Below are positions 1 through 11,880 of a stretch of DNA of 64,000 nt, one piece after another (positions within the stretch are counted from its first letter, which is position 1; the number at the start of each line of letters is the position of its first letter). The translations under genes were made by a program, and so were the position numbers. Source of the stretch: Cloeon dipterum (taxonomy: Eukaryota; Arthropoda; Insecta; Ephemeroptera; Baetidae). The stretch lies in NCBI RefSeq assembly GCF_949628265.1, contig NC_088787.1, forward strand, positions 23,674,501 through 23,738,500. Direction: 5' to 3'. Under the pieces are notes generated by a model, which saw only the letters and a list, made by a program, of their open reading frames with translations, was not told where the DNA came from and ran no database searches.

Positions 1-350
1 ATTCGATTTGTATGGAAACCAATACTTCTTGAACAATCAACAATGAGCAAACTAATTATTTTTATTTCTGTGACAGCAATCCCAGTAAGCTTGTCGCAAC
101 CTCCAATTCATAGACTTCGTAAGAGGCAAGTGAATATTTTGTAGATTTTGATGGTGCAACAGAGAGAATATATAAATGTGCTTTCAGCCCTGCGGATTTC
201 GCAGCGATCAGCACTCTTATTAGCTTTGAAATCACCCGCGCCATCAACATTGGTCATGTGAAGAGGTTTAATGAAGCGCCAATTTGTGACGAAAATCGCA
301 GTAAGAGCAATAACACAACCACGAGTAAACTACGAGACGGGGAAAGCCAG
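1..350 (+). pseudogene. 3' fragment of a neprilysin-like (M13) gene, copy 1
   Basis: The window opens inside an M13 peptidase-type gene that is nearly identical to the copy at 7866-8200. Exon pieces are 1-9, 77-125 and 188-350, with introns 10-76 (GT-AG) and 126-187 (GC-AG). The encoded stretch includes a QPP segment after the first junction and a degenerate zinc motif FEITR where active enzymes have HEXXH. The donor after 350 is intact, but the two terminal exons present in the second copy (8854-9227) are absent. After about 757 the intron runs into a LINE remnant. One intron carries a 15-bp insertion relative to copy 2. With its 5' part outside the window and its 3' exons missing, this looks like a truncated tandem duplicate. 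A mis-assembled allele is the alternative. Confidence 0.75.
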
Positions 351-757
351 GTAAATGATCTCAATCTTTTTGTTCCTTCCTGATATCTTGCCCCTTTTCT
401 TGTTAAATAATTGATCTCCTTAATCTGGTGTTCGATTTCTACTGTTTAGGCACTGCAGTCTTTTATTGTTAGAAACTTTTGCGATAAACTAGATTATTGA
501 TATTTTATATAATTCCTGATTTTTTTTGCGTATTTCTATAGAGAAATATAGTCAAATCCCAATTTATGTGCAAATTTGGTGGTTTTAAACAGCTTTTGAC
601 TGGTTGAAATGGATACATAGAGCCATCTTGTCAGCCCAAATATCACGTTTTTTTTTTGTCAAAATTTAGTACTTCTAACAAACAAAAGTACGTTTTTTTT
701 GTCCAAATGTCAAGTGTGTGTTTTTGTCATATTTAAGAACAAGAAATATTAATTTCG
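1..757 (+). repeat. Segmental duplication, copy A (matches 7866-8596)
   Basis: This block aligns almost base for base with 7866-8596, covering exons and the start of the last intron. Visible differences are a 15-bp indel in the first intron, a few substitutions (for example Leu to Ser codon near 101) and length changes in T runs. Homology stops abruptly at about 757 here and 8596 there. Confidence 0.9.
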
Positions 758-1682
758 TTTATTAAACACCTATTTGTGTACAACAGATTATATTATATAA
801 CAGAAAATTGTCATGTCAGTCATTTGGCAGGTAATTTTGCTGCCTGGGTCAGACTCATTTGGTTCTTGTCACAGCTTAAAAAGTGATAGAAATCCATGCT
901 CTTATCACAAAGTTTACAAACACAGCCTGGAAGAGCTTCACTATGAAATTCTTTAATTTTACACAGCAGATAGTGAAAGCCGTGACAAGCATGCCGTGTT
1001 AGCGTGTGCCTGCTTGTGTAGCACACGGCTTTCCAACTCTGGTCAACCATCGCGGGCGTGTCGAAAAACCCCGGCTCAATCCGGAAAATCTTAAACCACT
1101 GGTTTTGAATAAATTTATTATAATTTGTGGTGTGAGGAAGAGCAAATCTATCAGCTAAGTCATCTACAAAGAAACTAGTGTCAGCCAGCTTGTAAGACAA
1201 TCTCGATTTCATATACTTAGATAAGCCAAGTGCTCTCTTTAGAAATCTCGACTTTACTGATTCTAGCTTGGCAAAATCACTCAGTGTCAGGTGCGGCCAG
1301 ATCACCTGCACACCATAGCTCGCGATAGGCGCGATTGCGAGATCAAAAAGCTTTAGGGCTGTGTTAACAGATGACTTTGAGAGGGAGGTCATTTTAGCCG
1401 TGGCAAAAATTGCTGCTCTAGATTTTTTCAAAATATGTTTCGAAAATGAGCGGCCGGAGGATTGGAGCGTGACTCCCAAATAGTTAAACTCAGAGACAAA
1501 CTCAATTTTCTCATCATTTACGACAAAAGAGTCAAACTTCCCAAGCCTGCCACGCCCTCCATTTCTGAACTTCACGATTTTACATTTTTGAAAATTTAAT
1601 TCTAATTTCCTCTCCATTAAATAGTCAATTAGTAGAAGTGTAAAGCGCTTAAGATCATCCAAATTTTTGGAAAGCAAGGAGC
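757..1682 (-). mobile_element. Non-LTR retrotransposon (LINE) remnant, RT C-terminal part
   Basis: On the minus strand an open frame at 1677-820 encodes about 285 residues typical of the end of a LINE reverse transcriptase and the segment after it: LNFQKCKIVKF and NYLGVTL resemble the motifs that follow the YADD box in Jockey/I/R1-type elements. A cysteine-histidine cluster (CVCKLC followed by H and C) lies near the C-terminus. The YADD catalytic box and everything upstream are missing. A terminal-inverted-repeat element begins exactly where the LINE frame stops. An AATAAA-like A-rich 3' end lies near 757-790. The clade is not assigned further. Confidence 0.75.
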
Positions 1683-1684
1683 CG

Positions 1685-3413
1685 GTAGAGCGTATTCAAG
1701 AAAGGTTTTTCTGTTCCTGTCCTGACCTGTTCCGGGAAAAAAATTTCCTGTCCTGTCCTGTTCCTGTTCCAAAATTGGATTTCCGGTCCTGTCCTGTTAC
1801 TGTTTTTTCCTGTTTTTTTTTTCTTAAATTTAATTCAAATTTACAAACGAAAAAGAATTGCAGAAAAACACTAAAAAATGTAATTTTTTTGATACAGTTG
1901 ATTGTTTCCGTAAAACGCTTGTTTTTTCGAACACCACTGACTATAATTAAAGAGTTGTGCATTTTAATTAAAACTTTAGAGCAAAATTGTAAACGTCGTC
2001 ATAATTTTTAGGTTTTTTTTTAAAAAAAATATTTATTTTAGAGCAGTTATTTGCGAGATTGGAGGTCGATTGGACGCGATTTTTCAGCGTTGAAATTTTT
2101 AGATGGCTGTCATATTTGCTCAAAGTGCTTGGTCTAATAGATGGTGAAATTCCAAATTTGAAGCTCGGGAATGGGGGCGTTCCCTATTTTTTCGGTATCT
2201 AAAAATTACCCAAAAAATAAATTCAGTTAATGAATTCCAAATTCCAAACTGCAACTCTTGACTGCGTTGAGTTATCACCTTGAAATTTTCACTGCCCAAC
2301 CTAGTTTTTGATCCTGAACAACTTTTGCATTTACAAAAAATCCCTGGTCGAAGGTCAAGGTCACCTTTTGCGACCTTTTTTGAAAATTCAAAATTAAGGG
2401 ATGATAGCCCCCTACGATTTTTTTGGGGTTCAGGGCTGAAATGTAGCCCGTGAAATTCTGCACAAGCACACCAAGTTTCATAGGTGCAATCGCGATAGTT
2501 TTGCTGCAATTCGAATTTGAAGTTAGAAAACCTGCTCGAGGCCGCTTTACCGCGCATGCACTCAGAGCGGCGAGTTTGCCTCTCGTTCGTTAAGTTGACG
2601 TTTTTCGCATTTCACTTTCTTAGAAACACCAATGGGGCCTAGGGTAGACCAAGGAAGTTTCAAATCGACCTTCAGGGTCCGTCCCTGACGTGACCCTGAG
2701 ATAACAAATTTCCAATTTCATCGAACTTAGTGTCTTTTTATAGGTTTTCACCGATGTACAGCTCAAATATACAGCCAAAACTGTCGAATGACAATCCTGA
2801 AACCGGTTCTTGAAATAATTGTGGAAGCAATTAATCCAGACGTGATGTGAGAAATGGTCAAAATTTTGAAATCTTAATTTATAAAAAGATTCTTCTGTTT
2901 TGTACACATGAGGTTCATATTGAGTGTTAAAATTTAACGATCGTTTCTTTACAAAGTTGAAAAATGTGATTTAGCCCAATAAAAAATAAATCACATTTTT
3001 AAAAATCTTTACTTAAAAAACGAAGGAAACAAAAAAAATTTAAAAGTAGCTTTTTCGCTATATCCTTTAATAACATTTTTACATAGCATTAAGCATATAA
3101 GACCTTTATTATAAACACCATCAACACATATTATGAACTTCATGTGTGCAAAATAGAAGTATCTTTTCATAAATTTAAGATTTCAAAATTTTGAAAGAAA
3201 GTAAACATTGTAAGGCAGTATCAAAATGAAAAGTAATGCTGTCTATAAATGAGATATATTTGATATAAAATAGACCAAGAATGGAATTGTTTTGAAACAA
3301 AATTCTTGTCTTGTCCTGTTCCTGAAAAATATTTTCCTGTCCTGCCGGAATTCCAGGAAAAAGCAGGAATTCTTGTTTCCTGTTTCAGTTTCCTGTCTTG
3401 GAATACGCTCTAC
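1685..3413. mobile_element. DNA element with terminal inverted repeats and CCTGT subterminal repeats
   Basis: The ends at 1685 and 3413 form inverted repeats: GTAGAGCGTATTCAAG on the left and the reverse complement of CTTGGAATACGCTCTAC on the right. Just inside both ends are clusters of the short word CCTGT (1710-1815 and 3305-3400), a subterminal-repeat arrangement known from several DNA transposon families. The 1.7-kb interior is AT-rich and shows no recognisable transposase, so it would be non-autonomous. I could not find a convincing target-site duplication, so the family is open. Confidence 0.5.
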
Positions 3414-4053
3414 GTCAGAGGCCATTCCAAAGTTTCGTTTTTAAAAAAAAAATTAAGTGTATTTTTCTTTTCATGTTTTAAATATAGAAAGTATTATAAC
3501 TTTCAGATAATATTTAATAGACTTAAATTGATCCATTGAAAATTAATAATTATAATCTGATCCACATATTTTACTCAGAGCATCAGCCTCAGCTGTTCAC
3601 TTAACAAAACTAAAATATTTTAAGATAACCGTTAACTTTAATTCATCTCGGTCCAAGCAAGTTCGGTACAAGCTAGCTTCTTGCCTGCTTCAAGGAAAAC
3701 AGTAGAAAATACGAAGTTATTATCATCCAGTTTTGCTACAGAAAGAGCAAAGTTAGTCATAAACTGTATTTTAGAGTGAGCATCAAGATCAAGTCACACG
3801 CCAATCTAATTTTATTCATATTTTCATCAGCGAGCACCTTGAATTGGTCCAAGTTCCAGGCGCCATCAATCCACCTGTCGCATTCAGGTAGAAATCTTCG
3901 CATAAATCTACGCTTGTGTGTCGATTCTTGCAATTAATCTTGCAGCTGTATGAAGAAAAGACTGAAAATCAGCTTCGTTGTTTTCCGTTCAGCAGGTCGA
4001 GTAAAAATATTAGTGACGAGTCTGTTTATGATATTTCCACTAAAATATACAAA
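3414..4053. other. AT-rich stretch 5' of the neprilysin-like gene
   Basis: No gene is recognisable to about 3940. A possible acceptor (TTGCAG ending at 3945) is followed by an open frame continuous with the first Met of the neprilysin-like gene at 4054. The transcript may therefore have an extra upstream exon here, and the 5'UTR and promoter probably lie in this interval. Confidence 0.4.
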
Positions 4054-7000
4054 ATGAAAAACAAAATATCACAAGTGAATATAAAGGACATATTATGGAA
4101 ACCTCGACAGTGCGTATCGAGTCATTTCGAAGAACAACCAGCCATGATGCCCAGCAGGTTCGACCACGTGAGTATAACAAAAGAGAATTTTGTGGCAAAA
4201 GTTCCGGGGGAAGTTGCTCTTCACAACTTAATTTGAGATAAATTATGAATAGTTAAAATATCACATAGGAAGTCAAAAGGATCTTGCTTTAACTCATAAA
4301 TTTGATTTTAATTAACGTATTAATTATTGTTATGCAATTTTGATTATAAAGGTACGTGAGAAGTTTCTAAAACGGGAGTTTGAGTTATCTAAAACCACTG
4401 ACGCAAACTCAAAATGCAAGTGAGTTCTTGAAAATTAAGACGCGTAACATTATAAAAAAATGAATGAATGAACTGAGAAAATGGCAAATAATTCAATAAT
4501 TTTTCTAGGTTTTATTTGCGAATTTTACCCTTGTACGCATTTTTTATCTCCCTATTTGTGTTCCTATTAATATACATTGCTGGTGTGCATCGAGATTATA
4601 AGCAAGGTCATAGCTGTGGAGAGTTTGAATATAAAACATCAATATCAGGTAAATGATTATTGTGCTTCCCGTCCCAAGACACCCTCAATACGGGGCGGGA
4701 CTCCCACATATGCTCTTTGGAAGCATGCAGTTAGCTCAATTTGCTTTCTTTCCTTACAATTAGCTGCAAGAATTACTTCGTCAATCGACACGAGCGTCGA
4801 TGCGTGCGACGACTTCTACCAGTTTGCATGCGGAGGATGGATCGAAAAACACCCTGTTCCCCACGGCGCCTCGCACGTGGACCAGTTCCAACTCCTCAAA
4901 GACCAAAGCATGAATCAAATCAGAGGTTTTTAAACTCATATTGGCCGGTATTATTACGTGACACGCATTTCGATTAATGTAGAAATCCTCGAGGCTAACA
5001 GCTCACATTTGACGATGGTTCCTTTTATGCAGGCGAGAAGTTTGTACCGAAGTTGCTTGGATGAAGGTATCTCTTCTGCGTGACTTTAAATCTAAGACAA
5101 TATTTGAATTTATTATTATTCTTAACATGAACGATAATAATGAATATCGAAATATGTTATTTCATTTCAACCAAACAATTAACTTAAAAGTATGGATACC
5201 AATTACAGATAATATGTATTTTCCTTAGAAAAAATAGAAAAGAAGGGCGTGGAGCCCATTCTGGAAGTTTTACGCTCTCTAGGGCTGCCGCAAGTGCCGA
5301 CGTTGAAGAAACAAGAAAGATTTTCGTGGCAAAGTGCTCTAGTCAACGCAGAAAAAATGCTGGGCGATAGCATTTTCTTCTCATTAGACATCATCCAGCA
5401 TCCATTAGACAACTCCAAACACGTCCTGCAGGTCTGAATATGGACCCCTTTTTAAAAATATATATATCCACCAATTGATATATATATATAAATGTTATAA
5501 AAGCATGACGGGATCAGTATAATTTAAAATATCTATTTTTGATTTGGTTACCTATTTAAATCCTATTTTTCATGAGCGGTATTTAGAAATTTAAGAAATA
5601 TTGTCCCGATGTTGCTAAGTGAAACCAATTTTGTTTTTATCCCATGTTGTAATAAAAAATGGAATAACTCATCCAGTAAAATTTACACAAATGCGCATCA
5701 TTTTATTTCATATTTGAAAGAATGCTATTTTCAGCGATTTTCCTTCTTCTACGAATTTTTTGTTGATTTTGCAGGTACATAAAGGGAGCTATAAGGAGTT
5801 TCCAGAGACCCAATGTCAGGGAGACAGACGAGATACTATGGAAGCTTTTATTGCTGATTTCATCAACATGTTCATCAAACACGTAATTTTTTTTTAAATG
5901 TCGCTAAAAGACCCAATCATTCTATGCTTGGTGTGAAATTCGTAGGTTCCAGGCGCGACTGTTGACGCGAAGCGAATGGCATGCGATATATATGCGTTTC
6001 ACTCGAAACTGAGGAACATGACGACAAATGCGGGGCATTACCTGGAAATAACCGCGAGTGAATTGCAGGAGATCACCGACTCGCATATCAGAAAAAGCTC
6101 CACCAACAGGGTAACTTGACCATTTCCTCAATATGTACAAAGTTTATTCTCATCTCTCAACTTTTTCGAACTCAACCAGTTCAACTGGTCTTTGTACTTC
6201 AACCAAGTGCTCGATATCGACGAAAACGCCAGCCTTATGAGAAAAGAAAAGGACAGGCGGATCATAGTTAGAGATCAGCAATATTTCGTGCGGTGGTCCC
6301 GACTGCTTCAAACCAGCAGCCCTGAAGTGATCGGTGAGAGATATTTTGCAAATCGGCCTTACTTGGAAAAAGTTACCAAAAAGGCCAAAAAGTTAAAAAT
6401 AGTGTCAATAAAAATAATAATACGTACCTCTAACAGTGATAATAAAATATTTTTTTTTTATTTTGACCCAATATTTAAAATTCAGAGATGTACATCTGGT
6501 GGAGAGTGTTTTCAGCCCTTGCCCCTTACACAACAAGAGAATTCCAAATGAGGCAGCAAAAACTCTGGCAGAAGGTCGGTGGCACCCGCATAATTACTCC
6601 AAGGTGGAAGGTTTGCGTGGAAATGGTCAACAAAGCGTACGGATTTATCGTTAACTTCGAATACGCTAAGATCCATCTCGACAAAGACCTGAGAGAACAG
6701 GTGAAAGAAAAATAATTATTCAATTATTGCTATTTACTGGCACATGAATTGAGTATAGCGTTGCTTAAAAAAATTATTTTTTATGATCATAGTAACTGAC
6801 AGAAAAAGAGTATCTTTCTAATTTCCCAATAACGCATTCTTATTTTGTGTCGAATCTTATGATTTATTTCACATAAATTCGGATAATTATAACCATGCTC
6901 CAAAAGTCGAAAAAACGACCAATAATTATAATTCTACTTTCAGGCATTATGGATGTTTAGTGAAATTAAAAAGTACATCCAACGTTATCTGAATTGGATG

Positions 7001-7258
7001 TACTCAGTGACCAAGAAACAGGAAATAAAGAAAATTGAATCACTAAGAGCCAATGTGGTTAACCCCGATGAGCCGCTGTTCCCCAGCAAACTAGAGCAAT
7101 TCTACTCCTTGGTAGGGCTGTGAAAATCAGACGATGATCGATTATTTTATTCTGTTCTTCCAACAATCGTTACGGGCCATCAAAGGAGCACTAATAATGC
7201 AATTTTAAGCCTTTTGAACCAAAGTTAAAATCTTCTAAACGCGTGTAAATCAACCAAA

Positions 7259-7341
<83 letters not shown>

Positions 7342-9227
7342 GCGTTAGAAAATTTTGCTCAATGTTACAATTTCTAGCTCTCCAATTTTTCTGTTAAACT
7401 ATTTTTCAAATTCGAAAACTGGGTTTTGTTGCAATTTTATAGACCTGTTGAAGCACAGATGGACATTCAAGAATTTTATTTCAAATAATTTCCTTTTTTG
7501 AAGTGCGTCTGCTTAAAATACATAAATTATACATACATACAACTGGGCATTTATATTTTTTTCATCAAATCAATCTGGGTATATGGGTAATCTTTATTTC
7601 TTAAAGTGCTGCATGAAGTTTTCCTCTGTTTTAAATTGCTATTTTATCGCAAATTTTTATCTAGATATTCGTTAATGGTTATATTGCTTCTTGTTTATTC
7701 AGATCAATTTCGTCGATGGTGATTTTTTTGAGTTGCATTTGAAGATTCTGGCCGCTTTGGAAGCATCAAAATTGAACTCACTGTATCTTACGCCGAAGAG
7801 AGATCCTACTTTAGTATATTACAGTGACCAGAGCAAGGCCAACGTCCATTACGATCCGGAAACCAATTCGATTTGTATGGAAACAATCAACAATGAGCAA
7901 ATTAATTATTTTTATTTCTGTGACAGCAATCCCAGTAAGCTTGTTGCAACCTCCAATTCATAGACTTCGTAAGAGGCAAGTGAATATTTTGTAGATTTTG
8001 ATGGTGCAACAGAGAGAATATATAAATGTGCTTTCAGCCCTGCGGATTTCGCAGCGATCAGCACTCTTATTAGCTTTGAAATCACCCGCGCCATCAACAT
8101 TGGTCATGTGAAGAGGTTTAATGAAGCGTCAATTTGTGACGAAAATCGCAGTAAGAGCAATAACACAACCACGAGTAAACTACGAGACGGGGAAAGCCAG
8201 GTAAATGATCTCAATCTTTTTGTTCCTTCCTGATATCTTGCCCCTTTTCTTGTTAAATAATTGATCTCCTTAATCTGGTGTTCGATTTCTACTGTTTAGG
8301 CACTGCAGTCTTTTATTGTTAGAAACTTTTGCGATAAACTAGATTATTGATATTTTATATAATTCCTGATTTTTTTGCGTATTTCTATAGAGAAATATAG
8401 TCAAATCCCAATTTATGTGCAAATTTGGTGGTTTTAAACAGCTTTTGACTGGTTGAAATGGATACATAGAGCCATCTTGTCAGCCCAAATATCACGTTTT
8501 TTTTTTGTCAAAATTTAGTGCTTCTAACAAACAAAAGTACGTTTTTTTGTCCAAATGTCAAGTGTGTGTTTTTGTCATATTTAAGAAAAAGAAATGCAAA
8601 ACAATAAGTTTTCTATATTTTTACGTCAAAACAGGAAAAATGGTAACATATGAAACGAAGAATAATATTTTCGTTCGAACGGATTTTGAAGATAAAAGCG
8701 GGTTTAGACTATTTTAAGTAATATGAATGGCCCAAGAGGCTAAAATTACATGATTTTTGCTCATTCGAAGGTCCGGCAACGATTGAAAGATCAGAACAAA
8801 TAATCGATCGTCTAATTCAGAACCGCGCTGATAATAAAATAATTTGTTGTTAGGCAACGCAAGACGAATGGCTGGCCTACATCTTTGGGCTGCAGAATTC
8901 CTTTAAAGCGTACTACTATAATGATGTCCCTCGGCGCTGTGTGGAAGATTACTCAGAAGAGCAAATCTTTTTCCTTAGTTTCGCGAACGTAAGTTTTACA
9001 TGATTCTAATGCTGCCTAATTTGAATTTGCAGTTGTTAAAGAATAATTGAGATTGCCAACTTTGCTAAATATTGCGTTTGTTGCAGATGTGGTGTTCAAA
9101 CACGTCACCCACCTCTGTAAATAATTTGTTACCTGGCCGGTCAATGGTGCTGGGAACCCTGTCAAAAATGAACGAGTTTGCGGAAGCGTGGAGTTGTCCA
9201 AAAGGCTCCAAAATGAACCCCTGGTGA
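4054..9227 (+). CDS. Neprilysin-like M13 family membrane protein, predicted catalytically inactive
   Basis: Sixteen exons: 4054-4167, 4352-4419, 4509-4648, 4764-4925, 4983-5066, 5229-5431, 5775-5882, 5946-6110, 6180-6333, 6486-6700, 6944-7111, 7703-7874, 7927-7975, 8038-8200, 8854-8988, 9087-9227. They sum to 2241 bases (746 residues), near the usual M13 length. The order is that of a type II ectoenzyme: a short cytoplasmic tail, one membrane segment (around LYAFFISLFVFLLIY, residues 64-80), then the M13 N-domain signature DACDDFYQFACGGW and the C-terminal domain. The HEXXH motif is FEITR (residues 614-618), so both histidine ligands and the geometry of the catalytic site are lost. The ENIAD-type motif is reduced to GESQAT. 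The C-terminal signature (FFLSFANMWC, NEFAEAWSC) is kept, but the usual final CxxW is replaced by MNPW. All introns are GT-AG except the GC-AG intron 7976-8037. AATAAA signals follow near 9320. Active M13 proteins cleave peptides. This one more likely binds or sequesters a ligand, as proposed for inactive family members. The start codon is the first in-frame Met; an upstream exon is possible. Confidence 0.87.
7262..7340. repeat. (TA)n microsatellite in an intron
   Basis: About 78 bases of uninterrupted TA dinucleotides in the intron 7112-7702 of the neprilysin-like gene. It is likely length-polymorphic. Confidence 0.98.
7866..8596 (+). repeat. Segmental duplication, copy B (matches 1-757)
   Basis: Second member of the duplicated block, here embedded in the complete neprilysin-like gene and running from the end of exon 12 into the intron before exon 15. 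The offset between copies is about 7.86 kb. Confidence 0.9.
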
Positions 9228-10010
9228 TAGATATATCATTACTAATACAAAAATTACTTTTGAATCTAAACCGAAATTTTCCCTTTTGCTAAGCTGTTGC
9301 AATAAGAAATGAATATATAAATAAATAAACGCCGGGGTTTTAAATGTTATTTCTTTTGCATTTTCCATTAGGTAGCTCTTAGCACTTTAAATTTTAAGAA
9401 AATCGGCCTCAAAGTTAGCATTGTTTTAATTTCTTAAAGGAATTATGGAGTCGTGCATTTAAAACTTATAAAAAGCATTTTGCAGCTGCTTGAAATGAAA
9501 TGCCATTTACCAAATGCACTTCAATGTGCTTTCTCTGAAAATCATCAATATTTGCCATAATTTCTCCCAACAGACGGCATGGAGAGTTTTGACAATCGTG
9601 TGATTGACGTGTGCTCAAAATTCACAATGCTCGACTGACAGTTAAAGCATTTTCCTCTACTCGTTTCTCTCCAGCGCAATAACCGAGAAGTGCCCATTCT
9701 CATGCAGAGCGAATGGATAATTTTATAATTATTATTGTAAGAAGATATAAATATACAAGCCTTGCAATCGCGAGCTTCTGTTTTAAATCCAGCAATACTA
9801 TAAGAGCGACGCGTGGACAGTATCGTTCGATCGCCGTGTGTGTTCCTTATGGGAACTGGAGCTCCAGTTAAATACAAGACGTTAAACATAAAAAAATAAA
9901 AGGATTAACATAAAAAAATTCAAAATTAGAAATCACAGAGATTATATAGCTTGATATCAACTTATTATTTTTACTCAGCCGCATTAGTAATGGTCATATT
10001 CGCCTATGGG
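9228..10010. other. Intergenic, AT-rich, nothing recognised
   Basis: This follows the stop of the neprilysin-like gene and contains its presumed polyadenylation signals around 9318-9330. The short open frames here have no family resemblance. Confidence 0.5.
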
Positions 10011-10039
10011 AAAGATGGCGGTTTTGCCAATGCAAATCT

Positions 10040-10215
10040 TCATCGCGCACCCCCCCGCGTCGACCACCCGGGTTTGGCGGTGATCGGGGCCGAATTGCCG
10101 ATTTTTTTACATTGGAAGATAGGGACGCCTCCTACGTCGGGGGCCCCTGCGGGGCCCCCCCGGGCCCGGCGGGCGGCTCCTCCGGGGGTCCTCGGCCACT
10201 CGGGGGGCGGGTCCG
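10040..10215 (-). repeat. GC-rich dispersed repeat, copy 1
   Basis: A block of extreme GC content in an AT-rich surround. Its reverse complement aligns with 25878-26047. Shared landmarks in order are GGCCGAGG, a run of C and G, CTCCCTAT or GTCCCTAT, AAAAAAATCG, GATCGGGG-like and GGTCGAC. The copies are diverged, so this is an older dispersed family. No coding potential is seen. Confidence 0.65.
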
Positions 10216-11880
10216 GAAACCGTCTTCAGCCGGGTCGAAGCGCAAAAATCTTTGCACGCATCGCGTATTAGTATGGTAGAATATACGCATTATAGACGAA
10301 TCCAACGTGGGGTCCTAGTCGACGTTCGGACGAGCGGTTGAATTTTGGAAATAATAAACCCAACTTTATGCCGATAAATTTCTTTCCAAAAGGCGAAAGT
10401 AGCGTAAAGAAATCATTTTGATACATAATTCATCTATTGGGCATTTAAAGTCTGCTTCGCCGCATAAACGCTCCGCCAAAATCGAGCGCCGCCTCACCGC
10501 GCTTCGCGAAATTGTCGACTGCCAAATCGTGCACCGCCGCACAAAACGCCTCAAAAACCCTCGCCGCCACACCGCGCTTCGCAAAATTGTTGTGTAGGAA
10601 GTATTAAACGATAACGTTTAAAAAAAAATCGTGAAAACCAAAAAAGTCACCGCCTTGCACCCGTGTTCAAATTGACGAATTCAGCGCTTAAAATGACCAA
10701 AAGTGTGTCAAAGTATCCGAAAGAAGCGACTAAACCGGCAGCCCTCATGTACATCGACCTGAGGAAGGTTGGTGGCGGGCGAGGGTTAAAAATCCACTCA
10801 AATTACCGCGAATTGAGCTCGAAAGTGCGAAAAAAGCACCAACACAAGCATCGAGAGCGATTTCAGGTCGTTTTACCCTGGAAAAGGTCGGCAGGGTATT
10901 TACCATGAAAGCCGAAACGATTATGTATCCTATGACGGTTCGTGGTCACAGATATCACGAGCGGTCGAAATTTGCGGAAAATAAAACCATTCTCGGCTGC
11001 AGAGCCGCCGCGACGGCCAAGTAAAAAACACGTAAAACCCGAATTTTATTTTTTCTATGGGCTCGAAAAATCTGAAAATTGGTACGCAGACCCGTGTCGG
11101 TCATCAGCGTTGGTTGAAACAAGTTACATTTCATTTGGGGTCTGCGTCTCGAAAAAATCGCCACTTTTTGTTTTCCCCTGTTATTCTTATGGGCGAAGTT
11201 GAAAAATACCGGGTTTTTTTAAGTTCAAAGCGATACCGATTTTCAAATTTTGATTTGATCGTGCCGTACTTGGTCTCAAACGATTGCCAGATACAGAGCG
11301 CTAAATCAGCATCGTACAGAATTTTTATTAATTGCTCCATTCGTGAGATTCGGCGGCCGAAAGTTGCAAGTTTAGGCGAAAACATGAATTACCGACTTCC
11401 TCAAAAATTCCAAAAATCAAACCTTAGTGTACGATTTTGATGAAACTCGCATAAAATGATCTTCATTCAATACCTAGCTCAGATGGCTAGGCGGCATATC
11501 CCAAAAAACCTCGGGTCACGTTAATTTTTTTAAATTTTAACTTTTTGGAACATTTTGCCGAAAGTATGCCGCCGCGTCCCGAAAAATCGTCGGATTTTAA
11601 AAAAATAGCACACGAGCACACCGGGACCGTGGAGGCGCATCGTCTGGTGTAGCAAAAATTGTCCGCCGGCCTACAAGGGCCTCGGCCAGGCCCCAAAAAC
11701 TAAAATTTTAAAATTTCACAAACCGTGTTTTTCGACCTTTAAAAATTCATAGCTCTGGTCCTATTTGTCCTATAACCAATGTTTTCCATACTCGCCGCAA
11801 AATTCTGCGTCCGATAGACACCCTCGCCGCCCTCGACCAGCCCTTTTTTCCAAGCGGCCAAATGGATGAACTAAATTTAA
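10216..11880. repeat. Unclassified repeat-like, non-coding region
   Basis: Base composition and word use differ from flanking DNA, with many CG dinucleotides and CGAAAA-type words. An imperfect 73-bp tandem duplication is visible: CCGCGCTTCGCGAAATTGT at about 10498 and CCGCGCTTCGCAAAATTGT at about 10571. No open frame resembles a known protein. It may be part of the same element family as the adjacent GC-rich block, but no terminal repeats were found. Confidence 0.4.

Noticed and set aside
7875-7963. Open-frame extension of exon 12 of the neprilysin-like gene past 7874
   Set aside because: Reading on reaches a stop and lacks the QPP motif; splicing 7875-7926 restores the conserved NSISIPVSLLQPP junction.
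7969-7994. A 26-bp GT-AG intron in the neprilysin-like gene
   Set aside because: It is in phase but far too short, and it adds residues not found in the family; the 62-bp GC-AG intron 7976-8037 gives the expected spacing.
10366-11440. Several overlapping open frames in the CG-rich repeat-like region
   Set aside because: Frames exist on both strands because stops are rare in this composition; none resembles a protein domain.
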